This document shows, piece by piece, positions 1 to 9,129 of a DNA stretch of 64,000 nt. Source of the DNA: Paraprevotella xylaniphila YIT 11841. GTDB lineage: Bacteria > Bacteroidota > Bacteroidia > Bacteroidales > Bacteroidaceae. The stretch is taken from NCBI RefSeq assembly GCF_000205165.1, contig NZ_GL883811.1, positions 26,353 to 90,352 on the forward strand. Reading direction: 5' to 3'. Every line of letters begins with the position of its first letter. Within the stretch, counting starts at the first letter, position 1. Made by a program: the position numbers and the translations under genes. Below the pieces are notes generated by a model that worked only from the letters and a program-made list of their open reading frames with translations, was not told the origin of the DNA and made no database searches.

Positions 1-1398
1 CCGTTGGAGGTTTTTGTGCACGGGGCACTCTGCGTCAGTTACAGTGGACAGTGCTACGTGTCGCAACATTGTTTCGGGCGGAGTGCCAACCGGGGAGAAT
101 GTGCCCAGTTCTGCCGGTTGAAATTCGATATGGTAGACAGTGACGGACGTATGATAGAACAAGGCCGCCACTTGCTTTCTTTGAAGGACATGAACCGGGG
201 ATCGGATTTGGAACGCTTGTTGGATGCCGGTGTGACTTCGTTGAAAATCGAAGGACGTTTGAAGGATGTGGCATACGTGAAAAACGTGACTGCGTGGTAC
301 CGCAGCCGTCTGGACGAAATCTTCAAATGCCGTCCGGAGTACCGCCGGGCTTCATCGGGGCAGGTCTCTTTGGCGTTCACACCCTGTTTGGAGAAAAGTT
401 TCAACCGAGGATTCACCCGTTATTTTCTGGATGGCCGTACACCTGATATTTTTTCGTTTCATACGCCCAAATCGTTGGGTGAAGAAGTGGGAACGGTGAA
501 AGACGTCCGTGGAAGGTGTATTGTCGTATCCGGAGTCAAGCCGTTTGCCAACGGTGACGGACTGTGCTTTTTGGACGAGCAGGGTAACTTGCAGGGATTT
601 CGCGTGAACCGTGTGGAAGCCAATAAGATTTATCCGGCGGAAATGCCGCGTGTCCGTCCTCACGCCCGTCTGTACCGCAATTTCGACAAGGCGTTCGAGG
701 ACGTGCTGTCCCGTCCGTCCGCTGTCCGCAAAATCCGGGTGGAATGGACGTTGGGCGAGTATGCCGAGGGTTTCACGTTGGAGGTGCGCGACGAGGACGA
801 GGTGTCGGTAACCGTAGCTTTCCCCTATCCCAAAGAAAAGGCACGCAGCTCGCAGGCCGAAAACATCAAGGCCCAGTTATCCAAGTTAGGAAATACGCCG
901 TTCGAGGCGGACGGAGTGGACATTCGTTTCCGTTCCGACTGGTTTATCCCTTCTTCCGTATTAGCCGATTGGCGCAGGACGTTGGTAGGACGGTTGCTGT
1001 CGGCACGCAAAATGAATGAGTTGCGAGAGGTGCGCCCTCTTCCGACAGCCTTTACGCGCAGCCGGGATGAAAAGCAAGGGAAGGCTCCGGTGCGGTGGGT
1101 TCCGGAAGAGGTGACGTATCTGGCCAATGTGATGAACCGCAAGGCTGAGGACTTCTACCACCGGCAAGGGGCAGTGTGCATTGCTCCGGCTTTCGAGAAA
1201 CGGGAACCTGCCGGTGCCGTGCTGATGTTTTGCCGCCATTGCCTGCGTTACAGCATGGGATGGTGTCCGCGTTACGGGGGAGAGAAGTCTCCTTTCCGTG
1301 AACCGTATTATTTGGTTTCGTCCGACGGACGCCGTTTCCGTTTGTCTTTCGACTGTAAAGCCTGCCAAATGAAAGTCTGTGCCGATGCGGAAGAGTAG
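1..1398 (+). CDS. U32-family peptidase-like RNA hydroxylase (RlhA/TrhP type), 5' end missing
   Basis: The frame is open from the first base, so the gene begins outside the window; about 465 C-terminal residues are present. The U32 signature is visible at once (EVFVHGALCVSYSGQC, then GRSANRGECAQFCR). Its cysteines belong to the set that binds the Fe-S cluster in this family. Further cysteine pairs lie near the C-terminus (FCRHC, DCKACQMKVC), as in long members with a DUF3656-type domain. Despite the name, characterised relatives hydroxylate RNA: RlhA modifies a 23S rRNA cytidine and TrhP modifies tRNA wobble uridine. The long form points to RlhA, but this is inference. The stop lies inside the next gene's start region, so the two are probably cotranscribed. 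Confidence 0.85.
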   Translation, partial: PLEVFVHGALCVSYSGQCYVSQHCFGRSANRGECAQFCRLKFDMVDSDGRMIEQGRHLLSLKDMNRGSDLERLLDAGVTSLKIEGRLKDVAYVKNVTAWYRSRLDEIFKCRPEYRRASSGQVSLAFTPCLEKSFNRGFTRYFLDGRTPDIFSFHTPKSLGEEVGTVKDVRGRCIVVSGVKPFANGDGLCFLDEQGNLQGFRVNRVEANKIYPAEMPRVRPHARLYRNFDKAFEDVLSRPSAVRKIRVEWTLGEYAEGFTLEVRDEDEVSVTVAFPYPKEKARSSQAENIKAQLSKLGNTPFEADGVDIRFRSDWFIPSSVLADWRRTLVGRLLSARKMNELREVRPLPTAFTRSRDEKQGKAPVRWVPEEVTYLANVMNRKAEDFYHRQGAVCIAPAFEKREPAGAVLMFCRHCLRYSMGWCPRYGGEKSPFREPYYLVSSDGRRFRLSFDCKACQMKVCADAEE

Positions 1399-2383
1399 CT
1401 TTTTTCTGATTTACCTGTTATTAGGCAGTTTGTTGTCGGTCGGTTGTTATTACCAGAAGCCCGATTATTCCGACGAGTGGGATTTGACGGAGAAACGGAA
1501 GGATTCGCTTGATTTTGAGGCTTCCCATCATTATAACCGGAATTATAATTTCGTGGTGGTGGAAGATTCTTTGTGCCTGCAAACCGTACATCCCGTCCAT
1601 AATCCGGTACATGCAGGTGTGCCGGAAGACACCGTGGCTGTATTTGCGGACGACCGTCTCGTCGTGGCTGAAGTCATGATTGTGCCGGAGGACACGGTGG
1701 ATTCGGTTTGGGTGAAAGTAGCCCGCGACCAGTCCACCATGGGTTGGGTGCACGAGCAGGATTTGTTGGCACGGGTTGTTCCGGATGATTCCATTTCGCA
1801 GTTTATCCATGCTTTCAGCAATACGCACCTGATATATTTCCTGTCCGTTTTAGGCGTGCTGTTGGTATTGTGGTTGGTACGCCGTATGCGTCGCAAGCGT
1901 TTCCATATCGTGCATTTCGATGACATCGGAAGTTGTTACCCTACTTTGCTATGCCTGACGCTGTCTGGTGCCGCAACGCTTTATGCCAGTATGCAGAATT
2001 TTGTACCCGATACATGGACGGAGTTTTATTTCCACCCGACACTCAATCCTTTCGGATTGCCGTTTATTTTGGGCTTGTTCGTGGCTTCCGTGTGGCTGAT
2101 AGTCATTCTGTCCATAGCATCGGTGGAGGACGTTTGCCGGCAACTCCCTTTTCAGGAAGCCATGCTGTACTTGTTTGCCTTGTTGGGCGTATGTGCGGGG
2201 TGTTACCTGTTCTTTTCGCTCACCACGTTGTATTATCTCGGCTATCCTTTTTTCTTGTTTTACGTCGGTTGGGCGTTGTGGCGTTATTTCCGTTATGCCC
2301 GTTGTCCTTACGTTTGCGGGCGTTGCGGGGCCAAGCTTCACAGCAAAGGGCGTTGTCCGCATTGCGGTGCATGGAATGAATGA
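1385..2383 (+). CDS. membrane lipoprotein with SH3-like region and C-terminal zinc ribbon
   Basis: A 332-residue protein. The ATG at 1385 gives a clean lipoprotein signal (basic MRK, hydrophobic stretch, lipobox SVGC near residue 17); an in-frame GTG at 1379 is the alternative. Residues ~60-125 look like an extracytoplasmic SH3-type domain. Then come about four hydrophobic segments, the first (FLSVLGVLLVLWLV) followed by a basic stop-transfer RRMRRKR. The C-terminus is a four-cysteine zinc ribbon (CGRCGAKLHSKGRCPHCG). The gene overlaps the U32 gene by 14 bp. Function unknown; it looks like an inner-membrane protein with one domain on each side of the membrane. Confidence 0.75.
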   Translation: MRKSSFFLIYLLLGSLLSVGCYYQKPDYSDEWDLTEKRKDSLDFEASHHYNRNYNFVVVEDSLCLQTVHPVHNPVHAGVPEDTVAVFADDRLVVAEVMIVPEDTVDSVWVKVARDQSTMGWVHEQDLLARVVPDDSISQFIHAFSNTHLIYFLSVLGVLLVLWLVRRMRRKRFHIVHFDDIGSCYPTLLCLTLSGAATLYASMQNFVPDTWTEFYFHPTLNPFGLPFILGLFVASVWLIVILSIASVEDVCRQLPFQEAMLYLFALLGVCAGCYLFFSLTTLYYLGYPFFLFYVGWALWRYFRYARCPYVCGRCGAKLHSKGRCPHCGAWNE

Positions 2384-2406
2384 CCCGTCTGTCTTGCGGG
2401 GGAGAG

Positions 2407-4839
2407 TCAGAAATGCAGGCTGACATCCACTCCGAACTGTAACGGATTGCCCCGTTGTCCGAATTTCATGTTGCGGGTGGTAGCGGCCGAAGTAAAAAAG
2501 AAAGCGTCGTAGTCCGTATCCGTCAGGTTTTTGCCCCAGATGTCGATGCGTATGGAGCCGAAGTCCAGACCGGCATGGGCATTCAACAGCGCGTAAAACG
2601 GTTGGTGGTAAGCATTGTCCTCGCTCCAGTAGATTTTTCCGGCTCCCGTGGTATTCACGCCGAAGAAATAGCTTTTTATCTTATGGTGTTCCAAAGGTTG
2701 TTCGTATTCCACACCTGCCGCGAGCGTGTGCATGGGGACAAAAGGCACATGGTTGCCGTCATAGTTCACCGCCTCTTGCGCTGTTTCCGTCCGGGCTTCC
2801 TGCGCTTCATAGCGTTTGAATACGGAGTGCGTGTAGCCGTATGACGCATGCCACGTCAGGCGGTTGTCCAACCATCCGCCGCGCAGTCCTATTTCCGTAC
2901 CGCAACTCCGTCCCCGTCCGGCGTTGACCATGACACGCCCCAATCCGCTGCTCACGAATTTGGAAATCTGTTGGTCGTACACGTCCATGTAGAACACGGC
3001 GGCATCCAGTTGTATCTTGCCGTCCGAGAACGAGAAGTGCCCGCCTGCCTCATAATTATAACTGTATTCCGGTTTGAAGCGGGTCTGTGCCGGAGTTCCG
3101 GAAAACTCCTCCTGCGGAATTTGGCTGACAATCATCTGTTTCACGGCTTCCGGCATGTGGGCGTACATCGGTCCGTCCAGCGTCTCCGCCGTCTTGTCCT
3201 TGACGGAGCGCATCATCCGGCTTTTCAAATCGCCTTGCACCAGGTCGCTGAACATCTGTACGTTGTATCCTCCGCTGCGGTAGCCCTTGCTCCAACTTAC
3301 GTACACGTTGTTTTGCGCCGAAAAGTGGTATTGCAAGGCCACCTTGGGTAACCATTGCACGTAATCGTGTTTCAGGCTGCCCCGGAAATGGCTGTCGTCC
3401 GACAGGCCTTCGAGGACGAGCGGCATCATAGGGGAAGTAAGCTCCACGCCGTAGTCCATGCGACCACCGTAATCGTAGTCCAACCTCATTTTTTCATATT
3501 CCACGCGCAGGCCGGCCACAAGGCTCAGCCCTTCCGTCCCGAACAAGTCGTTGAACGTGCTTTGGTGGAAAGCGGCAAGGTCGGTGGTCGGGGTGTCGAA
3601 AGCCCCGTCGGCCACGTAGGGGGAAACTGGCATATCTAATGTAAGTCCCATACCCATCGGGCTGATGGCGGCATTGGCTTTGTCGAACACGGTGTTCATG
3701 AACTCGCGGGTCAGAGATACCGGACTTTTCGTGTGTAGGGTCTGGCGCATGGCATAGATACCTCCTATCCATTCCCAACGGCGGTTACTGCGGCTTTTGA
3801 AAGTCAGTTCTTCGCTCCAGGAGTTGATGCGTTGCTTTTGGGTCAGGCTGAAATAGTCCGCTTCCGTGAAATCCTGATCAAGCGTCATGTTGTCGTTCAG
3901 GTTTTGGTAGGCCGTGACGGACGACAGGATGAACCGGTCGGCAGTATATTGCGCGTTGAGGCTGCTGTTCAGCAAGCTCCGGCGGTAGAATGAAGGACGG
4001 TTGTAGAGGATGCGGCCTATACGGTCGGGACGTGGCTCTTCTCCTTCGGTGACACCCAAATAGCGGTAGGGGTAACCCCGGTCTTCACGATACGAATAAT
4101 CTGTAGAGAAGTCCAGTTTCCAAGCCTCTGCCGGAAAGTAAATGACCCGTACGCGTCCGCCTCCGGTTTCGCTTCCTCCCACCGTTTCATGCCGGGTGAC
4201 GTTTTCGAAGAATCCTTCCGAATGCTTATAAAATCCACTCAAGGCGTATGCCATCCTGTGGCTTGTCTTTTGGTAATGAGATGCCGACAACCGGTAACCC
4301 TTGTCTTTTATCGAAGTTCCCATGCGGATGTCCGTGCCTTGATAATGGAACGGGTTGCGGGTAAACACGCGGAGCAGGCCGCCCATGGCATTCCGTCCGT
4401 ACAGTGTGGCCTGCGGGCCGCGCAACACGTCCACGCGTTCCACGTCTAGCAATTCAATGTCGTAGGCACTTTTGTCTGCATATCCTACGTTGTCCACGTA
4501 CAATCCCACGGCCGGGGTGTTGATGCGCGAACCGATGCCGCGTATGTAAGCCGCCGAGGTCAGGCTGCTGCCGTAGTCCGGCATGTAGAAGTTGGGTACG
4601 AAAGCCGAAAGTTCTTTCAGCGAAGCAGTATGTTGGTCGTCTAATGCCGTCCGGTCGAAAAGGGAAACGGCGATGGGAGCTTGCCGTAATTTGCCGGTTT
4701 CTTTGGGAGAATATACGATGACCACCTCTTCGATGTCTTTTACCCGTGCGCTGTCTTCTGCCGTTTCCTCGATGGGGAGCGCGTATGAAGGTGCGCCCGA
4801 GAGGAATAATATTGCTGATATGATGCTCAATCTGTCCAT
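2407..4839 (-). CDS. TonB-dependent outer-membrane receptor
   Basis: An 810-residue protein with a signal peptide (MDRLSIISAILFLSGAPSYA). A TonB-box-like stretch follows (IEEVVIVYS), then a plug domain (residues ~50-160, with ..RGIGSRINTPAVGLYVDNVGY.. and DVLRGPQATLYGRNAMGG). The 22-strand barrel fills the rest and ends in the usual aromatic residue (VDVSLHF). No carboxypeptidase-like domain precedes the plug and no SusD partner is adjacent, so it resembles classical siderophore, cobalamin or metal receptors more than a SusC glycan importer. Its substrate cannot be told from the sequence; no riboswitch lies upstream. It converges on the lipoprotein gene at 1385-2383. Confidence 0.88.
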   Translation of the reverse strand: MDRLSIISAILFLSGAPSYALPIEETAEDSARVKDIEEVVIVYSPKETGKLRQAPIAVSLFDRTALDDQHTASLKELSAFVPNFYMPDYGSSLTSAAYIRGIGSRINTPAVGLYVDNVGYADKSAYDIELLDVERVDVLRGPQATLYGRNAMGGLLRVFTRNPFHYQGTDIRMGTSIKDKGYRLSASHYQKTSHRMAYALSGFYKHSEGFFENVTRHETVGGSETGGGRVRVIYFPAEAWKLDFSTDYSYREDRGYPYRYLGVTEGEEPRPDRIGRILYNRPSFYRRSLLNSSLNAQYTADRFILSSVTAYQNLNDNMTLDQDFTEADYFSLTQKQRINSWSEELTFKSRSNRRWEWIGGIYAMRQTLHTKSPVSLTREFMNTVFDKANAAISPMGMGLTLDMPVSPYVADGAFDTPTTDLAAFHQSTFNDLFGTEGLSLVAGLRVEYEKMRLDYDYGGRMDYGVELTSPMMPLVLEGLSDDSHFRGSLKHDYVQWLPKVALQYHFSAQNNVYVSWSKGYRSGGYNVQMFSDLVQGDLKSRMMRSVKDKTAETLDGPMYAHMPEAVKQMIVSQIPQEEFSGTPAQTRFKPEYSYNYEAGGHFSFSDGKIQLDAAVFYMDVYDQQISKFVSSGLGRVMVNAGRGRSCGTEIGLRGGWLDNRLTWHASYGYTHSVFKRYEAQEARTETAQEAVNYDGNHVPFVPMHTLAAGVEYEQPLEHHKIKSYFFGVNTTGAGKIYWSEDNAYHQPFYALLNAHAGLDFGSIRIDIWGKNLTDTDYDAFFFTSAATTRNMKFGQRGNPLQFGVDVSLHF

Positions 4840-4861
4840 CCGTGGTTTTTGTTTCGGGATG

Positions 4862-4910
4862 CAAAGTTACGATGAATCGTCGGGTGGGGCAATCCTTATT
4901 TATTAGGATT
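4862..4910 (-). promoter_or_regulatory. promoter of the TonB receptor with adjacent inverted repeat
   Basis: On the minus strand 4869-4862 reads TAACTTTG, a perfect match to the Bacteroides TAnnTTTG box, about 25 bp before the receptor start. Just upstream, 4891-4910 is an inverted repeat (AATCCT-N8-AGGATT) covering the -33 position, where a repressor or activator could bind. The operator role is inference. Confidence 0.5.
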
Positions 4911-5722
4911 TTCCGCCGGAAGCAAAGGCATACGGAAGTGGTCATGGAATAGATTTTGTATATTGTTTTCTTTATCCTTAGCCTGCGGTTTCCTCTATTT
5001 TATTCTGTTTTTCCTTGTTTTTTCACGCCAAAACAGGAGTTAATGGAACTGTAAAACCGTTGCCGAATGTGAAAAATGACGGATTCAGTGCGCGTTTACC
5101 TTCAATTTCCCGTTTTTTATGAAGAAGAAAATTTTTCATTCGGCTGAGAAAACATTTTTTTTCTCCGCAGATTTTCCGGTTTTTCTCCGCAGGAAGTGGA
5201 GGAGTTTGAAGCCGGACGAGATGAAAATGTGCTGAAAACCTCGATATTTCTTCTAATTGATGGAGAATGGGATGCAAAAAACGAATGTCGTTTTGTCGGC
5301 AGAACGTGCCGTAGGCTGACACATGGCAGCACGCCCTGCGGACGAAATCTGCCCAGGTCGTACAGATTGCAGGTGTGCGGAAGCGAAAGGGATACGATGT
5401 GTTTTGCGTCCGGTGCGTGAGAATCGCTCCGAAACCGTCACGTCGGGTTTGGGGTGGAAATACGCGAATCTTGGGTAAGGTTGTGTGGGGGTAAAGAGAT
5501 GGTAACACGAAGGTTTGTTTAATGTTTTGCCTAAGTATAGTACCTGTTTATGAAAAGTGGCCTTAAAGCTAAAATAAACACCAAAAATTCAGCCTTCAAA
5601 ATACGATGCAAATTCTTTTTTTGATAGGATTTTTGTAACTTGTACATATTCAATTAGATAGAAAAAATCTCGATATCTGAAAATGCAAACTCAAATATTG
5701 GGTTTCTACTCAAAAGTATGCT
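4911..5722. other. long intergenic region without a convincing gene
   Basis: About 800 bp between the divergent receptor and the gene at 5851. Open frames exist on both strands (for example 5023-5508 minus), but they have no signal, motif or ribosome-binding context and sit on a low-complexity stretch. The region contains one member of the 22-bp repeat family (about 5130-5195) and otherwise AT-rich DNA. I see nothing else. Confidence 0.5.
5130..5195. repeat. 22-bp intergenic repeat family, site A (degenerate)
   Basis: Contains the cores ATTTTTCATTC (5140-5150) and two copies of TCTCCGCAG (5162-5170 and 5184-5192, 22 bp apart). The same words recur at 16.3, 27.7, 43.3 and 59.0 kb. This is the most degraded of the five sites. 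Confidence 0.5.
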
Positions 5723-5730
5723 TAACTTTG
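5723..5730 (+). promoter_or_regulatory. promoter box upstream of the 5851 gene
   Basis: TAACTTTG matches the TAnnTTTG consensus. It would give a 5' untranslated region of about 115 nt before the gene at 5851. The -33 partner is weak (ATTG 22 bp upstream). Confidence 0.45.
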
Positions 5731-5850
5731 CGATGTGAGAATTAAATATATGTGGAACATGAATAAGAATATTGCCTATGGAATGAAACATTAATGCAAT
5801 GGTAGTGTGTAGAGTGAACAGATATTTAAAAACTAAAAAAAAAGAGAACG

Positions 5851-6582
5851 ATGAAAAAAGCAAAATATATTGTAGCAGTCATGAGAAAAGTTGTATTTTT
5901 ATTGTTTGTGCTTTTGGGGCAAGTTTGTTTGGCACGGAGCGAGGCTGCTCCAAAGTCCTGGGAATCATTGGACAAGGAGACCGGTTCTTCTTTCTGTCCC
6001 CTTGATTCGATACCGGATTGGGTAAAAGAAAAAACAACCCAAAAAGAATACGAATTGTGGAAAAAGGCATCCCGATATTACCAAGTGGATTATTCCGTAT
6101 TGCAAAAAGACTTGTCCAAAGACCAGAAACGGAGGCTTTACGAAAGTTTGGCAGAGGCTTGTGAAAAAATGGAGGTTCGTGGGAAACAAGACGGGGCGGG
6201 TGAAATGCTCACTTTTGCGTTACCTGCGCCAATAGATTCCACTATCGTATGGAATACGTGCAGTTACGTGAAAATAGATGAAAATCTGTCTTTCCGGAAG
6301 ATTGAAGGAGTCGTGTTCCATTCAAAGGACTATCCCGAAGCCCAAGTGAAAGTGATTGTGTGGTGTGTGTACGACAAAGCCAAAAACAGCGTGCAGGTCA
6401 TCAAAGAAGATATGCAGAAAGCAGGGCAGGCCATCGAAGTGAATGGTTCCCATACTGTCGGTTATGACTCGGCGAACGGTCGGCTGTATGGTTCTTGCGC
6501 AGGCTCTTTGGTCTATTGGGATGAGCATAAGGCTTATCAGAGCGAGGATTTCCACAAGGGATATAACATCCCATTGGAATAG
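5851..6582 (+). CDS. secreted protein of unknown function
   Basis: A 243-residue protein that I do not recognise. The ATG at 5851 follows an AGAGAAC stretch; an in-frame ATG at 5881 would give a shorter and more typical signal peptide (MRKVVFLLFVLLGQVCLA). The mature part starts with charged, helical sequence (residues ~55-105, many K/E/Y) and ends in a beta-rich half with isolated cysteines. There is no lipobox, membrane anchor or known motif. It lies 22 bp upstream of the O-antigen-ligase-like gene on the same strand, so it is probably cotranscribed. Base composition is AT-richer than the flanking metabolic genes, which suggests accessory DNA. Confidence 0.65.
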   Translation: MKKAKYIVAVMRKVVFLLFVLLGQVCLARSEAAPKSWESLDKETGSSFCPLDSIPDWVKEKTTQKEYELWKKASRYYQVDYSVLQKDLSKDQKRRLYESLAEACEKMEVRGKQDGAGEMLTFALPAPIDSTIVWNTCSYVKIDENLSFRKIEGVVFHSKDYPEAQVKVIVWCVYDKAKNSVQVIKEDMQKAGQAIEVNGSHTVGYDSANGRLYGSCAGSLVYWDEHKAYQSEDFHKGYNIPLE

Positions 6583-6604
6583 GGATATTGGATGAGGGCA
6601 AAGC

Positions 6605-8090
6605 ATGGCACTATATAGATGGGTTTGTTTTGTACTTATTTTGATAGGACTTTATGAATTAGGGGTTGGATTGTTCCAATGTATTCAGGTAATGAGGTTG
6701 GGTATGCCTTATTACACGGTTTGCGGAACATTTGAAAATCCAGCCCCTTATTCTATTTTGATTGTCCTTATTTTGCCCTTGGCCTTGGACTATGCGTTGT
6801 TTGTGAGGTTTAGACATGGGCAAAAGGTTACAAATATGCTTTTTTATCTTTCTGCTTTTTATCTTTTGTTTTCCGTAGTCATACTCGTCAAGTGTGTAAG
6901 TCGGGCAGCTTGGGTGGCGTCTGTAATCAGTTTGATGTCAATGGTTTGGTTACGGATGAAGTGTGCGTGGATAAAAAAGTGTTTTGTATTGTTGGCTGTA
7001 TTCGTTCTTTGTGTTCCTTTTTTGTATGGCATGTATGTGCTGAAAAAAGATTCGGCAGACGGTCGTTTGTTCATCTGGAAAATCTCTTATCCGGTGGCTA
7101 AACAACAGATATTTTCCGGGGTGGGAATAGGCGGTTTCCCGTATGTTTATGGGGAAGCACAAGAAGCGTATTTTCGGGATAAGAAAGGGACACAGGATGA
7201 GGAAATGTTGGCTGGTGGCCCCGGATTATGCTTATAATGAATATTTGCAGATATGGATAGAACTTGGACTGCCGGGAGTTTTGTCTTGTTTGTGCCTTAT
7301 GGCTTATGTCTATATACGCCTTCTTAGGTGTCGGAATGTTGAGGTTGTCGGGTTATGTGGTGCAATGGTGAGTTTTATGGTGGTTTCTTTTTTTTCTTAT
7401 CCTCTTCGATATTTTGCCACATGCTTATTATCTTTGTTTATTTTATTATGGGCTGCGTGGATGCCAATGGTGCTTGATGAAAAGAAACGGAACAGAAAGC
7501 TTGGAATGATGTTCGGTTTGTTGTTGGTGGTTGGAGTGGAGGCGATGGTGTGTGTCCGGTTTAATAAATCTTACCGAACGTGGGTGGCCGTGAGGCATTG
7601 GGATATGGTGCGGCCATATTTTGATAGGGAAAAATATGAGGGCATAGAGAATTGTTACAGGGTTTTGTATCCCGATTTGAAGAAAGATGTTGGTTTCCTT
7701 TTTGAGTATGGAATGTGTTTGTCGTATAATGGTCATTACGAAGAAAGCAACATAATATTAAATGAAGGGTCAAAACGAAGTTCTGACCCCATGTTTTTTA
7801 ATCTCATGGGAAAAAACTTTCAAGCTCTTGGCAGGTTTGAGGAGGCTGAAGAAATGTTTTATAAGGCTTATTATAGAGTTCCCCACCGTATTTACCCTTT
7901 ATATCTGTTGATGGGGTTGTATGAAAAAGAGGGGCGGGATTTGGAAATGTTGGAGAAGGCTCATCAAATAGTAGGGAAGAAAGAAAAAGTACCTTCTTCT
8001 TTGACGGAATATCTTAAAAAAGAAGCAGGGCTTAAATTGCAAGAATATGAAAGAAACAATGGGAAGGGGAAAAATATGGAAATAGATTGA
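6605..8090 (+). pseudogene. O-antigen ligase-like membrane protein with TPR tail, frameshifted
   Basis: Two overlapping frames together encode one protein of the WzyC (O-antigen ligase/polymerase) family with a C-terminal TPR region. Frame 1 (6605-7237) carries membrane helices and the motifs ..TFENPAPYS.., KKDSADGRLFIWKIS and SGVGIGGFPYVYGEAQEAYF. Frame 3 (reading on to 8090) continues with PDYAYNEYLQIWIELGLPG, more helices and TPR-like repeats (residues ~200-290 of that frame). The switch is at the CCCC run 7219-7222: removing one C restores ..AGGPDYAYNEYLQ... The N-terminus also lacks the first helices of longer relatives. It may be a true pseudogene or a sequencing error; a 4-base run is short for phase variation. 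In the Bacteroidales such proteins often sit beside secreted peptides or proteins, as here. Confidence 0.75.
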
Positions 8091-8130
8091 TTTTGATTGG
8101 AGAAAACTAAAAGTTTACAAGAAATACTCT

Positions 8131-8760
8131 TCAGATGCGGTCGGCCTCTATGTACCCGTTCATGACGGCATAGATAGTCAGTCCCGATACGGAGCGGACA
8201 TTGAGTTTTTCCATGATGTTCTTGCGGTGGGAGATAACGGTGGTAGTGCCGATACACAAGTGGTCGGCAATTTCCTTGTTCGTCAGTCCGCGTACAATGA
8301 GTATGAGCACTTCTATCTCGCGTTGACTGAGTCCGTTGGGGTCGGTAGAGGCAGTGGTTCCCGATATGGGCTTCCTCATACCTTGGGGCAGATGTCGTCC
8401 GTGGGCATGCGCATACTGTTGCAGTTGCAGCAATGCACGCACCATATTGTCTTCGTTCTGGTAGATATTCAACGTATGGAAGTGGGAGGTTTGAGGGGTG
8501 CCGGTTGTCCCATTGGTAAGCACAATGGTTTTTTCTTTCCGTTCCACAAAGAAGGCGCTGTGCTCCACAAGGGTCTGGGCTGAAATAAAGTAGTGGAAAT
8601 ACATGTCCGGTGTGTCGCGCATCAGTTGTTCAAAACTGTTGAACGTGCGGACGACAGCTTGTGGCATCATCCGTTCAATGAGGCCGCGTAGTCCCATACA
8701 GGTCAATGTGTTGGCTTCTATAATGGCAATTTCGGGGGATAGTTTCATGTTCACGCTCAT
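8131..8760 (-). CDS. LuxR/NarL-type transcriptional regulator with degenerate receiver
   Basis: About 209 residues. The C-terminal HTH is a clear GerE/LuxR domain (GLSQREIEVLILIVRGLTNK, then EIADHLCIGTTTVISHRKNI). The N-terminal ~120 residues resemble a response-regulator receiver fold (IAIIEANTLTCMGLRGLIE) but I cannot see the usual acidic pocket or phospho-Asp, so it may be phosphorylation-independent. Three ATGs are possible (8772, 8760, 8748). The promoter box TAACTTTG at 8777-8770 overlaps the first, so 8760 or 8748 is the likely start. No partner kinase is adjacent. Its targets could be the 8879-9022 peptide gene or the convergent 5851-8090 unit, but nothing here proves it. Confidence 0.85.
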   Translation of the reverse strand: MSVNMKLSPEIAIIEANTLTCMGLRGLIERMMPQAVVRTFNSFEQLMRDTPDMYFHYFISAQTLVEHSAFFVERKEKTIVLTNGTTGTPQTSHFHTLNIYQNEDNMVRALLQLQQYAHAHGRHLPQGMRKPISGTTASTDPNGLSQREIEVLILIVRGLTNKEIADHLCIGTTTVISHRKNIMEKLNVRSVSGLTIYAVMNGYIEADRI

Positions 8761-8769
8761 ATTTCCATG

Positions 8770-8777
8770 CAAAGTTA
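8770..8777 (-). promoter_or_regulatory. promoter box of the LuxR-type regulator
   Basis: Minus strand TAACTTTG. The expected transcription start (~8764) lies only a few bases before the ATG at 8760, so the mRNA leader is very short. Confidence 0.5.
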
Positions 8778-8795
8778 CTCAAATCTCGTCGTATC

Positions 8796-8833
8796 TTAAA
8801 AAGAAATAAGGATGCCTTATTCCAGACATCCTT
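8796..8833 (-). terminator. Rho-independent terminator of the small peptide gene
   Basis: Read on the minus strand: AAGGATG (8833-8827), a 12-nt loop, CATCCTT (8814-8808), then a T-rich tail (ATTTCTTTTT). It lies 46 bp after the stop codon of the 8879-9022 ORF and just before the LuxR promoter. Confidence 0.65.
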
Positions 8834-8878
8834 ACCTTATCAAAAATTTAATTGGTTTCAAACTAAGGTGCATTGCAC

Positions 8879-9022
8879 TTAACAAGCTGCACCTGCATTC
8901 AGGTTTTTATTACCGAACAACATTGAAGTACTTGAACCCAAGAACTTACCGTTGCTCTTCTTTGAACCTGTTGCAACTGCCATAGCTACTACGACCGCTG
9001 CGATAATCATTAATCCTGTCAT
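8879..9022 (-). CDS. small hydrophobic-leader peptide, 47 residues
   Basis: The ORF starts at ATG 9022 and stops with TAA at 8881-8879. It begins with a long hydrophobic segment (MTGLMIIAAVVVAMAVATG), followed by a basic patch (SKKSNGK) and a Gly/Ser/Asn-rich tail ending NKNLNAGAAC. It forms a self-contained transcription unit: promoter TACCTTTG with a CTTG 20 bp upstream (9130-9161), a leader of about 100 nt with a hairpin (9072-9086), the ORF, then a terminator (8796-8833). A GAAAGG lies about 11 nt before the ATG. I do not recognise the family. The layout resembles short exported peptides of the Bacteroidales (such as NVEALA peptides), but that motif is absent. It could be a signal peptide-borne secreted peptide or a small membrane protein. 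Confidence 0.6.
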   Translation of the reverse strand: MTGLMIIAAVVVAMAVATGSKKSNGKFLGSSTSMLFGNKNLNAGAAC

Positions 9023-9071
9023 AATCTTCTTACCTTTCTTTTTTAATCTAACAATCTTTTACCTAAACATT

Positions 9072-9086
9072 GCTCCTTCACGGAGC
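9072..9086 (-). other. hairpin in the leader of the small peptide mRNA
   Basis: GCTCC-N5-GGAGC, a perfect 5-bp stem, about 40 nt after the predicted transcription start and 50 nt before the ORF. It could stabilise the mRNA or affect translation. Confidence 0.4.
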
Positions 9087-9129
9087 TAAATACCTAAAAA
9101 CTAAATATCTTTTGTTCCTTATGACACTA

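Noticed and set aside
5023..5508. 161-codon minus-strand open frame
   Set aside because: No start context, signal, motif or plausible composition; it overlaps the degenerate repeat site and looks like chance.
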